From the NCBI GenBank assembly GCA_031772625.1, contig CM062818.1, positions 1,677,180,667-1,677,244,666 of the forward strand: DNA of 64,000 nt, in the 5' to 3' direction. Below are positions 11,911-22,450 of this stretch, one piece after another. The notes under the pieces are model-generated. The model was not told the origin of the DNA, searched no databases, and saw only the letters and a program-made list of their open reading frames with translations. This DNA comes from Pinus tabuliformis. Its lineage: Eukaryota; Streptophyta; Pinopsida; Pinales; Pinaceae. A program made the translations under genes and the position numbers. The stretch's first letter is position 1, and the number at the start of each line of letters is the position of its first letter.

Positions 11911-12478
11911 TGTTATAAAATTATATATTACGGAGCAATGGAACACATAAAATATTGCAGAAATATAAACACAACAAAACACATAAAACAAGAGAGACAC
12001 AGATATACGCGGTTCACCCAATTTGGGCTATGTCCACCCCGAACAGCCAGTCCTTCCTTTCTATTATCCAGCAAAATGAAGAGACACAACCTACAGTAAA
12101 TCCGATGTAATATCCTTTGTTTTCTCTCACAGTCTCACCTCTCTGCTTCTCGCTCGAAGAATACACATATATTATATAGAGTCAATACAATGCCCTCATA
12201 CAAAGAGAGGGGTTGCCTTCTAGGGAAAAAAACCATAAACTAAACATAAGTTCTACCATCAAATCATCTTCCTAATGAACGGCCCAGATTGACTAGAAAT
12301 TACTATACTTTTACAAGGCAAATTTACATATATTTTTAGCTTCGGGGGCGCTGCCCCCGAGCCCCCGGACCCCCGCAGGGGGGAGAAGTCCCCCCCGCAT
12401 GGAGGGGTGTACAATCTTCCTGGGGTATACATCCAGCTGAAACAAAGACCTCTGAACAATCATGCTCCACACACAACA
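11911..12478 (-). repeat. 3' LTR of element C
   Basis: 568 bp. Contains a GC-rich block at about 12342-12412 with GGGGGCGCTGCCCCCGAG and a TATA-like CTATATAATATATG. The right LTR is 32 bp longer, mostly within the GC-rich block. Confidence 0.92.
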
Positions 12479-12490
12479 ATCTCCCACTTG
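12479..12490 (-). other. Polypurine tract of element C
   Basis: The element strand reads CAAGTGGGAGAT directly before TGTTGTGTGTGG, nearly the same as the tract of elements A and B. Confidence 0.75.
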
Positions 12491-12574
12491 GAGAATGATT
12501 GTAGCAACTCCATCGATGCTTCATTTGCTGGACAATGACTCCTCTTTGGACCTGGTTGTTTCTCATCTTCATCG

Positions 12575-15500
12575 TCATCCTTGAATACCAATTGAAACTG
12601 AGAAAATTCTCAGTTTCTCCCTGTTTACAACTTTTGTTAGCATATCTGCAGGATTCTGGCTAGTGTGTATCTTTTCCAGCTTCAACTCTCCATCTTCCAA
12701 CACTAATCGTATGAAATGGTACTTGAGTTGTATGTGTTTAGTCCTGGAAAGAAATGTTGAGTTATTTGCAAGATGAATGGCACTTTGGCTATCACTATAT
12801 AACGTGCCCATATCATGGTCCTTACCCAATTCACCCATAAACCTTTGTAACCAAATCATTTCTTTAGTGCTCCTGTAGTGCTCCTCCTGTTATCCCTGTC
12901 ACCTACCATATCTGCATCAACATATCCCTGTAGAGAAATGTTTGAAGCACCAAAGCATAATGCTTGATCTATGGTACCTTTCAAATATCTGAGAATCCAT
13001 TTCACTACCATCCAATGTTCCTTTCCTAGATTGTTCATGTACCTGCTTACAACTCCCACTGCATGTGCAATATCAGGCCTTGTGCAGACCATTTCATACA
13101 TTAAGCTTCCAACTGCTGATACATATGGAACTTTAGACATATAATCCATGTCTTCCTAGGTCTTTGGGCACATTTCCTTACTAATTTTGAAATGGCTAGC
13201 AAAAGGTGTACTAACTGGTTTTGCATTGTGCATATTAAATCTTTTCAACACCTTTTGTATGTACTCATTCTGAGACAATGTTAATTTATGATTTTTCCTG
13301 TCTCTAGTTATTATCATACCAAGGATTTGTTTTGCAGCTCCCAAATCCTTCATTGCAAATGAATTTGCCAATTTTATTTTGAGCACATTTATTTCCTACA
13401 TGTTAAACCCTGAAACAAGCATGTCATCTACATACAATAACAATATAATATAGCTGCCATCATTTTGCTTTTTCAAATAAACACAATGATTAGAGTGACA
13501 TCTAGTATAACCTTGTTCAGACATAAACTTGTCAAATTTTAGATACCACTGCCTTGGAGCCTATTTTAAGCCATACAAGCTCTTCTTCAACCTGCACACT
13601 AGTTTCTCCTTCCCTTTCACCTCATATCCTTGTGGCTATTGCATATATATCTCTTCCTCCAAATCCCCATGGAGAATGGTTGTCTTTACATCTAACTGCT
13701 CAAGATGCAAATCTTCAGTTGCTACTAGACTTAAAATAGCTCTGATTGAAGTCATTTTAGCAACAAGAGAAAATATTTCATCAAAATCAATACGTTTCTT
13801 CTGTGCAAACCCCTTCACCACAAGTCTAGCTTTGTACCTCTATTTTCATCCATCTTCTCCCTTCAGCCTGTAAACCCATTTATTCTTCAATGTAGTTTTT
13901 CTTGCAGGCAACCTGACTAAGTCTCAAGTTTGGTTATGCATTAAGGAGTCCATCTCTTCTTCCATGGCTACCTCCCACTTCTTCTTGCTTTCAACCTGCA
14001 TTTCTTCTTCATAACATTCAGGTTCACGAGAATCAGTCAACAATAAATAATATAATGAGGAGAGTATCATTCAGAGGGTCTACTTATCCTGGTAGATCTT
14101 CTAACACCACTTTCAGGTGTTTGGGGTGCTTGTTATTGTTGTGGTGGTTATTGTTGTTGTGGTTGTTGATTATTATTATTTTCAGGCACCTTTACTTTTT
14201 CAGTGATTTCATCAAGGGCTGCGTATTCCTTGTTTTCTTTTTCCTGTTTCTTTTCCTACAACTGATTCTTATACAAGACCTTTTCATTGAATATTACATC
14301 TCTGCTCCTAATGATTTTGTGATTTTCATAATCATATAAATGATAACCAAAATCATTAACACCATATCCAATAAAGGTACATTTCTTTGACTTTTCCTCA
14401 AGCTTTGTTCTATTTTCTTTATCAATATGGACAAAGGCCTCACAACCAAAAGGCTTTAAAAAAGAGTAATTTACCTTTTTACCTGTCCATGCTTCCTCTG
14501 GAACACCACCATCCAAGGAACTTGAAGGCCCTCTGTTTATTAGATAAACAGCAGCATCTACCCAAAACTGTAAAGGCAATCCTGCATGCAATATCATGCA
14601 CCTTGCACGCTCCATGATTATTCTGTTCATCCTTTCTGACACACCATTTTCTTGTGGTGTTCTTGGAACTGTCTTCTCTCTGTGAATTCCATTGTCTGAA
14701 CAGTACCTATCAAACTCTTTGCTGCAATATTCACTTTTGTTGTCTAATCTAAAGACACTTCAATTTCTTTCCTGTCTCAATCTCAACCAAAGCTTTCCAT
14801 TTCTTGAAAATATCAAATACATCAGATTTATTCTTAATACAATAAATCCAAGTTTTTCTAGTTGCATCATCAATAAAAGTAACATAATAATGAGAGCCAC
14901 CGAGAGATGATACCTGAGCAGGTCCCCATACATCTGTCTGCACAAGCTCTAATTTTTTGCTCTTCTTTTCTTTCCCAACTCTAAAAAATTTGACTCTCTT
15001 CTATTTTCCATAAATGAAATTCTCACAGAAGTCCAAATCAACATTCTTCAAACCCAACAACAAATTCCTTGAGTGAAGAATCTTCATCCCCTTTTCACTC
15101 ATGTGTCTGAGCCTATGATGCCATAATGTTGCATCTGCTCCTTTGAAAGTTAAAGCATTAATAGAGTTAGAAATACCATTGCATAAATACAATGTACCAA
15201 CCTTTTCACCTTTTTTTATTACCAGGGCTCCTTTGGTAACTTTCCAAGCTTTATCTGTGAAATTTGTCACACAACCTTCACCGCCTAACTGCCCTATTGA
15301 AGTCAGATTTTTCTTTAGATCTGGAACATGCCTTACCTCCTTTAGTAGCCATTGGTTTCCATTCTGTTGTTTTACAATAACCTTACCCATTCTAGCAATT
15401 TTACAAGGTTTATCATCACCCAAACGAACTTGTCCAAAATCTCCTTGAACATAGTCATGAAAGTATTTCTTATCAGGTGTGGCATGGAATGAGGCCCCTG

Positions 15501-16371
15501 AATCTACCACCCAGGAATCAATAATATTTTCGAAAGAAAGAATCAAAGCATCTTGTAACACCTCACCTATCACATTTGCTTCATGATTGTTTTCTTGCTA
15601 TGCACCTCCTTATTTTCCCTTCCGAGATCTACAGTCTTTCTTTAGGTGTCCTTTCTTTCTGCATTTCCAACACACTATCCCCGATCTGGACTTGGATCTG
15701 CCTTCCCTTGATTTACTGCGATATCCTGAGCTCTTTCCTCTTTCCATTTTTCTTCCTCTAGACTCTGCACTCAAAGCATTACCCGATGTCTCACTGGAGA
15801 TTTTCCATCGCATTTTGTTGCTAAGGATAGCACCGACAACATCATCAAACTTTAAAGTACTAGATCCAGAAACAGAGTTACTAATGGCCATTACTAAACC
15901 ATTCCAACTTTCTGGTAATGAGCACAAGAATAACAAAGCTCTAACTTCATCATCAAAGTTTACCCCTACAGAACATAACTGACTTGCAACAGTATTAAAA
16001 TCGTTTAAATGGTCTGCAACAGATCCACCTTCCAACGTCTTCATATTAAATAATCGTTTCATAATAAATACCTTGTTTGAGGTCGAGGGTTTTTCATATA
16101 GTTTCTCCAATGCCTTAATCAAACCCTCTGTCGTTGTTTCCTTCGAAATGTTAAAGGCAACCAATGCTGCGAGGTACAACCGTATTGTTCCGAGTGCCTT
16201 TCTATCGAGAAGGTTCCATTCTTCATCTGTCATACCCGTCGTCATCTTTGTTTTTCCACACAATGGTAGGTATAGATCTTTCTGATACAGATAATCTTCC
16301 ATCTACATCTTCCACAGTGAGAAGTTTTTGCCATTAAATTTCTCGACCCTAAACTTACCATCTTCCACCAT
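12575..16371 (-). pseudogene. Element C gag-pol remnant
   Basis: Starts at the ATG at 16371 (MVEDGKFRVEKFNG), with a stop after SLWKM. Gag continues to the zinc knuckle [14 protein letters not shown] (about 15660). The protease has VVDSGASFHATP (about 15510). The HHCC part reads WHHRLRHM ... CENFIYGK, with the last Cys of the knuckle changed to Phe. The integrase core has TDVWGP (about 14940) and ERMNRIIMERAR (about 14630). The reverse transcriptase keeps [16 protein letters not shown] and QILGMIITRDR. In RNase H, RRSTTG is followed almost directly by MIWLQRF: about 90 bp holding the STTEAEY block and its catalytic Glu are gone, next to a short repeat (agtgctcctg twice). Many stops; not functional. 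Confidence 0.9.
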
Positions 16372-16432
16372 TGCTTCCACTCGAACGAGGAACCCTTCTT
16401 TCCTGCGAGTTTATCAGCCAAATAGACCTTCG

Positions 16433-16444
16433 GCTCTGATACCA
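16433..16444 (-). other. Primer-binding site of element C
   Basis: TGGTATCAGAGC on the element strand, two bases inside the 5' LTR; matches the 3' end of initiator tRNA-Met. Confidence 0.92.
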
Positions 16445-16446
16445 GT

Positions 16447-17046
16447 TGTTATAAAATTATATATTACAGAGCAATGGAACACATAAAATATTGCAGAAAT
16501 ATAAACACAGAAAACGTATAAAATAAGAGAGACACAAATATACGTGGTTCACCCAGTTTGGGCTACGTCCACCCCGAACAACCAGTCCTTCCTTTCTATT
16601 ATCCAGCAAAATGAAGAGACACAACCTACAGCAGATTCGTTGTAATATCCTCTGTTTTCTCTCACAGTCTCACCTCTCTGCTTCTCGCTTGGAGAATACA
16701 CATATATTATATAGACTCAATACAATGCCCTCATACAAAGAGAGGGGTTGCCTTCTAGGGAAAAAAACTCTAAACTAAACATAATTTCTACCGTCAGGTC
16801 ATCCGCCTAATGAACGGACCAGATTGACTAGAAATTACTATAGTTTTACAAGGCAAATTTACATCTGTTTTTAGCTTTGAGGGCACTGCCCTCGAGCCCC
16901 TACAGGGGGACCGTTAGCCCCCGAACCCCCCAGCTGGGGGGGATTGGACCCCCCGTACCCCCCCACATGGAGGGGTGTACAATCTTCCTGGGGTATACAT
17001 CCGACTGAAACAAAGACCTCTGAACAATCATGCTCCACACACAACA
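16447..17046 (-). repeat. 5' LTR of element C
   Basis: 600 bp, TG...CA. The GC-rich block is expanded relative to the left LTR (extra 'cagctgggggggattgg' and neighbours at about 16900-16960). Confidence 0.92.
16701..16714 (-). promoter_or_regulatory. TATA box in 5' LTR of element C
   Basis: The element strand reads CTATATAATATATG, followed by pyrimidine-rich sequence; a plausible core promoter. The same sequence is in the left LTR. Confidence 0.5.
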
Positions 17047-18179
17047 AATAAAATTACATTTACTCATCAAATTTAATAGAAAATTAGCTTTTATTACAAA
17101 ATCCAACCAAGTCAGGGACTTCCATGTACCACCTGACCATAGATTGGGCGAAACCAAATCTTTCTTTCAGCCAATCACCCACGTGCCATATTCCAAGCGT
17201 GAATGTGGATATCATGGGATAAACCAATCTGTAAGCAACCAAGGGAATACATAGGTTAAACCACCTCCACCCTCAACATATAGTGATCTCACCTAAATTG
17301 GCTCCAAGATCACAAAAACCAAACTGAGCTTGTATGCTTCAGAATTGCTTCACCATCCCTTGAGTAATTTTCATGTCTCCACCCTCAGGATTTACTGTGT
17401 ATCCCACCATTATTGATCAAGCTATTCCTAGGCCTTTGGGAATTTTCCTGAGACCGCCTTCCCTAGATCCAAAACCTTTCGGCAATCCAAATCTTAAAAT
17501 GATAAAGAATCCCATCACGCCCTGGTTATACAAAAATGGCAAGGCAAGGGTAAAAGCCATTGCCAAAACCTGGCAAATTCCATGCCATCGAAAAAAAGAA
17601 ACCAAATACACACATACATATGCCATGCATGCCAAAACCAGCTAGGAAATCATACATGCAACCTATTAACTACAAGTATTCATGTTGAAGCTACTTGATC
17701 CAACCTTTCCTTGCTTGATCCTTGATTCACATGCTTTCCTTATCCTTCCTTTCCTTGCTTTGTCCTTCTCCTCCTGGTGCTCTTCTCCTCTCTCAGACTA
17801 ATTCCCAAAACTAAACTAACTAAAAGTTACAAATTGATGCTCTGATGTCATTTTATCATTGACGCCTCCAATTTCTTCATTTTTCCTCATTTTTCCTCAT
17901 TTTTCCTTCAATTTCCTCCTCACATGCAATTTATGACCTTTCACCTCCCTTTTCTCATAATTTCCTTTGTTTTCATAAATAAAATGCCAAAAATGCCTTT
18001 TTCCCCTTTCAAAGCCTTTGTCAATGCCTTTTCCACCCTTAGCCATAAACATAACAAGTAATGCCCACTAGGATATTTTTCCCAACATTCATCTTGGAAT
18101 AAGTGTCCCATGACCTTTGTCTTATTTTGCCTTTATTAACTCTTATTACATGAACTTTTAACCCGAGGTTGTTACCGGC
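17047..18179. other. Unassigned sequence between element C and element D coding region
   Basis: No supported gene. It contains a short tandem of 'ctcatttttc' units at about 17876-17912 and a pyrimidine-rich stretch at 17700-17800. By position it would be the 3' LTR of element D (minus strand), carrying element C as an insert, but the 5' LTR of D is not in the window, so the boundary cannot be set. Confidence 0.35.
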
Positions 18180-20369
18180 CCCTCCCCCTTCGGGGAAGAT
18201 TGTCCTTAGTGTTCAATGACACCTACAACCAGCAAAACTGTTGAAAACCAAAACATACTGCCCATGGAGATTTATAACTTAGCTCATTGCAGTATTTACA
18301 ATGAACAACCTGCTCAAAATCAAAACCATCATGACAACATGATAACATGACAACCATACCACTTATTGGATCTTTATAACACAAATCATTGTAGTATTTA
18401 CAATAGCAAGCATACATAAATATGTACAAGTACCAAAACAAATTTTCCTCAACTGGTAAACAATGAAGGATACATAGCCCACATATGATCAACCATCTCC
18501 CACGTAGCTTCATCGGGCCCAAAGTGCTTCCACTGCACTTTAACTTGCTCAATTGCTCGATTCTAGAGCATGAGTTATTTCCGCTGCAATATGCACTGAT
18601 GTTCTGACTAGAATTCTCCTTCTTGTTCCACTTGAAATACAATCCAATCAATAACATGATCAAAATCCTTCACATATCTCTTAAGAAATGAAGCATGGAA
18701 AACATCATGGACTTTCACCATCAAAGGCAGTGCAAGTATATAGGTCATTGGTCCAATCATCTCAAGGATCTCGAAAGGGCCGCAATACTTTGGTGCCAAC
18801 TTGGCACATGATCTAATCCTCAAAGAGATTTATTGGGCTTGATGCGCAAATACACATGTTTCCCAACCTAAAACTCTTTAACTTCCCTGTGTTGGTCTGC
18901 ATAAGTCTTATGCCTATCTTGTGTTCCTTTATATTCTTCTTTATAACCTATATTTCCTATTCCATCTCTTCTAACATATCTAGTCCAATAAGTTTCCTGA
19001 TCATTGGATCACTCTGGAGTATTACCACTCTGCTCATACAATGCCTAAAAAGGACTCATCCTCTATGACTCCTGATAACCATTTTTGTAAGAAAACTCAA
19101 CCAATGGAAGGTACTCCTTCTATCTCCTATGTTGGTGCATGACATAAATCCTCAACATGTCCTCTAAAATCATGTCGACTCTCTTTGTCCCCAAACCTAC
19201 AAATATCGCCTTCCAAAACTTGGAAGTGAACTTAGCAACTGTGTCTGACACAATCTCCTTCGGAATACCATGTAATCTCACGATATCCCTAATGAATACA
19301 TGTGCTACCTCACTAGATGAATAAGTAGACTTCACTGGAATGAAGTGAGCTACCTTGCTCAACCTATCAACCAAAACCATGATAGAATCATGCTGCCTCA
19401 ATGTCCTCGGAAGGCCTATAATTAAATCCATGGAAATGACCTCCCATTTCCATTCTGGAATCGGAATCGGCTGAAGCAACCCACCTAGATGCTCACATTC
19501 TAATTTCACCTACTGACAATCCAAACATCTAGCCACAAACTCTACCATTTCCCTCTTCATATTTGGCCAATAGTAGAACTTATTCATTGTTTTCAACATC
19601 TTTTGATATCTTAGGTGACCTGAATATGGCTTGGCATGAAACTTTCTCAAGGTAAGCTTCTTTAGCTCACTGTCATCCGGCACATAGATCATTTCCCTCA
19701 ATCTCACCAAACCATTTATCGTGATATGATAATCCACATCTTGATCACCTGTACCTTGTTGTAACATGTGCATAAGCTCCATGTACATGTCATCCTGTTG
19801 TCTTTCCTATAAAATCTAATCCTGTAAATATGTCCCCATAAGATCTCACTGCTTCAACATGGTGCATATGCACTTTCATACTAAGAGCATCTGCAACCCT
19901 ATTCTCCTTTCCCTTAATGTATCTAATCTCGAAGTCAAACTCACTAAGGGTAGCCAACCATCTAGATTGCCTGGAATTTAGATTTGGTTGGTCAAAAAAA
20001 TATCTCAACCCATTGTGATCGCTCATCAATACAAATCTCCTACCAAGAAGATAATGCCTCCACATCTTCAAGGCATGAATAATATCTTCCAACTCGAGAT
20101 CATGCATAACATAATTCTACTTTTTCTCATTCAGCTTCCTGGACACATAGTATACCACCTATCCCTCCCGTATAAAGACTCCAACAAGTCCTCTTTTACA
20201 AGTATATGTACACACCATGAACTCTTTATCCAAATATGTAATCTTAATTACTGGAGCATTTGTAATCAATTGCTTTAACTGCTCAAAATTGGTTGCACAT
20301 TCCTATGTCCATTCAAAATTCTTACCTTTCCTCTGCAATGATGTAATTGGATATTCAATGTGTGAGAAG
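18180..20369 (-). pseudogene. Element D: Gypsy chromovirus pol, C-terminal half
   Basis: Read from 20369 downwards: end of reverse transcriptase (HIEYPITSLQ), RNase H (ALKMWRHYLLGRRFVLMSDH, ENRVADALSM), integrase zinc part (HAKPYSGHLRYQ ... CLDCQ), integrase core (ISMDLIIGLPRT, IVSDTVAKFTSKFW) and a C-terminal chromodomain-like piece (VQWKHFGPDEATWE, about 18500-18560). Integrase after RNase H defines Gypsy. Damage: the first RNase H Asp is Tyr (VCTYTCKRG), stops occur after ASYKLNEKK-like and CLDCQ positions, and after GLGTK about 54 bp are missing, taking out the stretch that holds the catalytic Glu of integrase. A purine-rich stretch on the minus strand near 18180-18195 may be the polypurine tract. 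The missing N-terminal half lies at 53784-55086. Confidence 0.85.
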
Positions 20370-21794
20370 TGTTGGAAATAATATTTAGAGGGGGGGTGAA
20401 TTAGTATTATCAGATCAATAATTTAATTTTCAAAAACTGATTTTAATATTTTACTTCAGCTTATTGAACTAGCGTGTATACGCAACTGTACTTAATGAAA
20501 CCAGCGTATATGCAGAGATCTTTTGATTTACCCAAATTATCATGCATTGAACTTTAACCAATATATCAAGAATTCATTAGATACTGCAGTAAAAGTAGAG
20601 TAAAGCATCACACATAAGAAACACACATGAACACCAAGATATAAGGTGGAAACCCAATGTAGGTAAAAACCACCTGCTGTTGTCGTCTCTGTCTTCTTCT
20701 ACTAATAAGAAAATTTATGTTTACAATTTTTGTATTGGTGCATTCTTATACCAGTACGCAGGCTTCTACCTGCAGAAGGCTACAACCTTCTCTCGTTCTC
20801 TAGCTTCTACTGGAAGGGAGCTACAACCCCCTAGCTCTTGTACTAGCTGATATGTTTACTAGTATGTAGGTGCTGACCTACAGAAGGCTACGACCTTCTT
20901 TCTTCCTCTAGGGACCACGTTTCATAAATTTTCAGACTGGATCCATCAACAACATTATAACTGACATTCAATCATCAAATATATCTGCATCACCCAATCA
21001 CCTTTTGAACCAATCACAACTGAATCAATCAATCACTTTGACAACCCATCAATCTGATCATTCAGAGTACTGTCACCAGACTACAGTAACCAAAACCCAG
21101 AACTCTGCAACAACAAACAGCAGCAACTAAACATATTTTATAAGGTATATGCTATTTCCATGTGTCGAACCTGCGTGTACATGCGCTTTTCTCAAATCCA
21201 ACCAGCGTATACATCTTAAGAACCTGATTCATCATTAGATTTGATTCCTCATTGTCAGCTAAGGTTCATCCTTGGTTCAGATCCAGCTATGCACCATAAC
21301 CCAATAACATGCATACTAGATCTCACACTTCATCATATATTCGATACTTGCACACCTTGGCCTAATGATCTTCTTTTCCTTTTATAGTTTGTACGCCTTT
21401 CTCAATACCATGGACCAAAACTACTTAGGACCAATACCTTAGACCAAATACCTAGGGTCAATACCTCGGACCAGATACCTTGGACCAATAACATGGATCA
21501 AAATGCCATGGACCAAATACTTCGAACCAAAAACTTATTTTTCCAAGGTATACGCGCTTTTCCTTTTGTGAAAGTGCATGTGTACATATACGCGAATTGT
21601 ATACAGTGAACCTGTGTGTACATGGCTTGGTCAATGGTGAACCTATGTATACCTCTCTTTCTTCATTCTTTATAGTCTGATCTGTAACTCTATGCTGTTA
21701 ATCCTATTGTACCGTGATCTATCATCTGTTGTACTATGATCTGTCATCTGAGTGAGTTTCCATCAAGGACAACACCTGTATCATAATGCCAACA
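20370..21794 (-). repeat. 3' LTR of element E
   Basis: 1425 bp, TGTTGGAAAT ... GCCAACA on the plus strand. Contains repeated words around GCGTATA/TATACGC and a run of short units of the form 'ccttggaccaata' at about 21408-21535. It matches 52354-53778 over its full length with scattered substitutions. Confidence 0.95.
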
Positions 21795-22088
21795 ATCTCC
21801 CCCTTTGGACTTGATGGCAACACCAAGTCACTCTCCCCCTTTGACATCAAGGGAAAAGGGTCATGCTCCCCCTGAGTACATGCTGAATTCTCTGATATGT
21901 TGAAGTGTGTTGATTGAGCTCCCATGATCGAGTCCATGCTCCCCCTGAGCACAAGCAGGGTCTGCAAAAAGATGTTCTAAAAGAATAACATGACTCTATA
22001 CATACATCACAAATGACCTTCCTATCACCAATGACTCATGCATACATCCATCTCCCAACCAAGTGGGGATATACCAAATTTGACTCAT
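21795..22088 (-). other. 3' untranslated end of element E with repeated polypurine-like tracts
   Basis: The element strand reads AAAGGGGGAGAT next to the LTR (21795-21806), and similar G-rich words recur at about 21831-21842, 21866-21876 and 21940-21950. The first is in the right place to prime plus-strand synthesis. The region continues at 27969 beyond nested element F1. Confidence 0.75.
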
Positions 22089-22421
22089 TGTTATGAAACC
22101 AGCTCAAGAAAAGATAGAAAAGATAGATCAACGCCTTAGAATTCAGCCTCTTCGAGGGGGAAACCTCCTTTACATTACATAAATGAACAATTCTTTGATG
22201 ATTCAAATGACAAAACCTCCTTTATATATATAGGAGTCTAAGGAGTCACAATATAATCCAGCCAACCTAACAATAATAATATAAAGCCACAAAAATAACA
22301 ATAGAGGGATTCTATGGGGCACAGAAATAACAATGTGGGGGTAATAGAGGCACAACAATAAAAATAAGGGGTATAACTATAATAGTAATGGGGTAATCAC
22401 TAGTATTATAGGGACCCAACA
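22089..22421 (-). repeat. 3' LTR of element F1
   Basis: 333 bp; TGTTATGAAACC ... GGGACCCAACA on the plus strand. Same family as 27633-27963, 39363-39694, 44882-45214, 30039-30371 and 32620-32952. Confidence 0.95.
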
Positions 22422-22450
22422 TGCCCCTCTCCTTCAAAAAAGTGTTGTCC

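Larger units (their letters stand above)
11911..17046 (-). mobile_element. Element C: second Ty1/Copia family, decayed
   Basis: 5136 bp with LTRs at 11911-12478 and 16447-17046, both starting TGTTATAAAATT and ending CACACAACA on the plus strand. Flanks are AATAC on the left and AATAA on the right, a target duplication with one mismatch. Minus orientation follows from the polypurine tract beside the left LTR and the tRNA-Met primer-binding site beside the right LTR. Gag, protease, integrase, reverse transcriptase and RNase H follow in Copia order but are broken many times. Confidence 0.93.

Noticed and set aside
11001-18179. Complete 3' LTR of element D with C nested in it
   Set aside because: Plausible by position, but no second LTR copy is in the window, so ends and identity cannot be shown.
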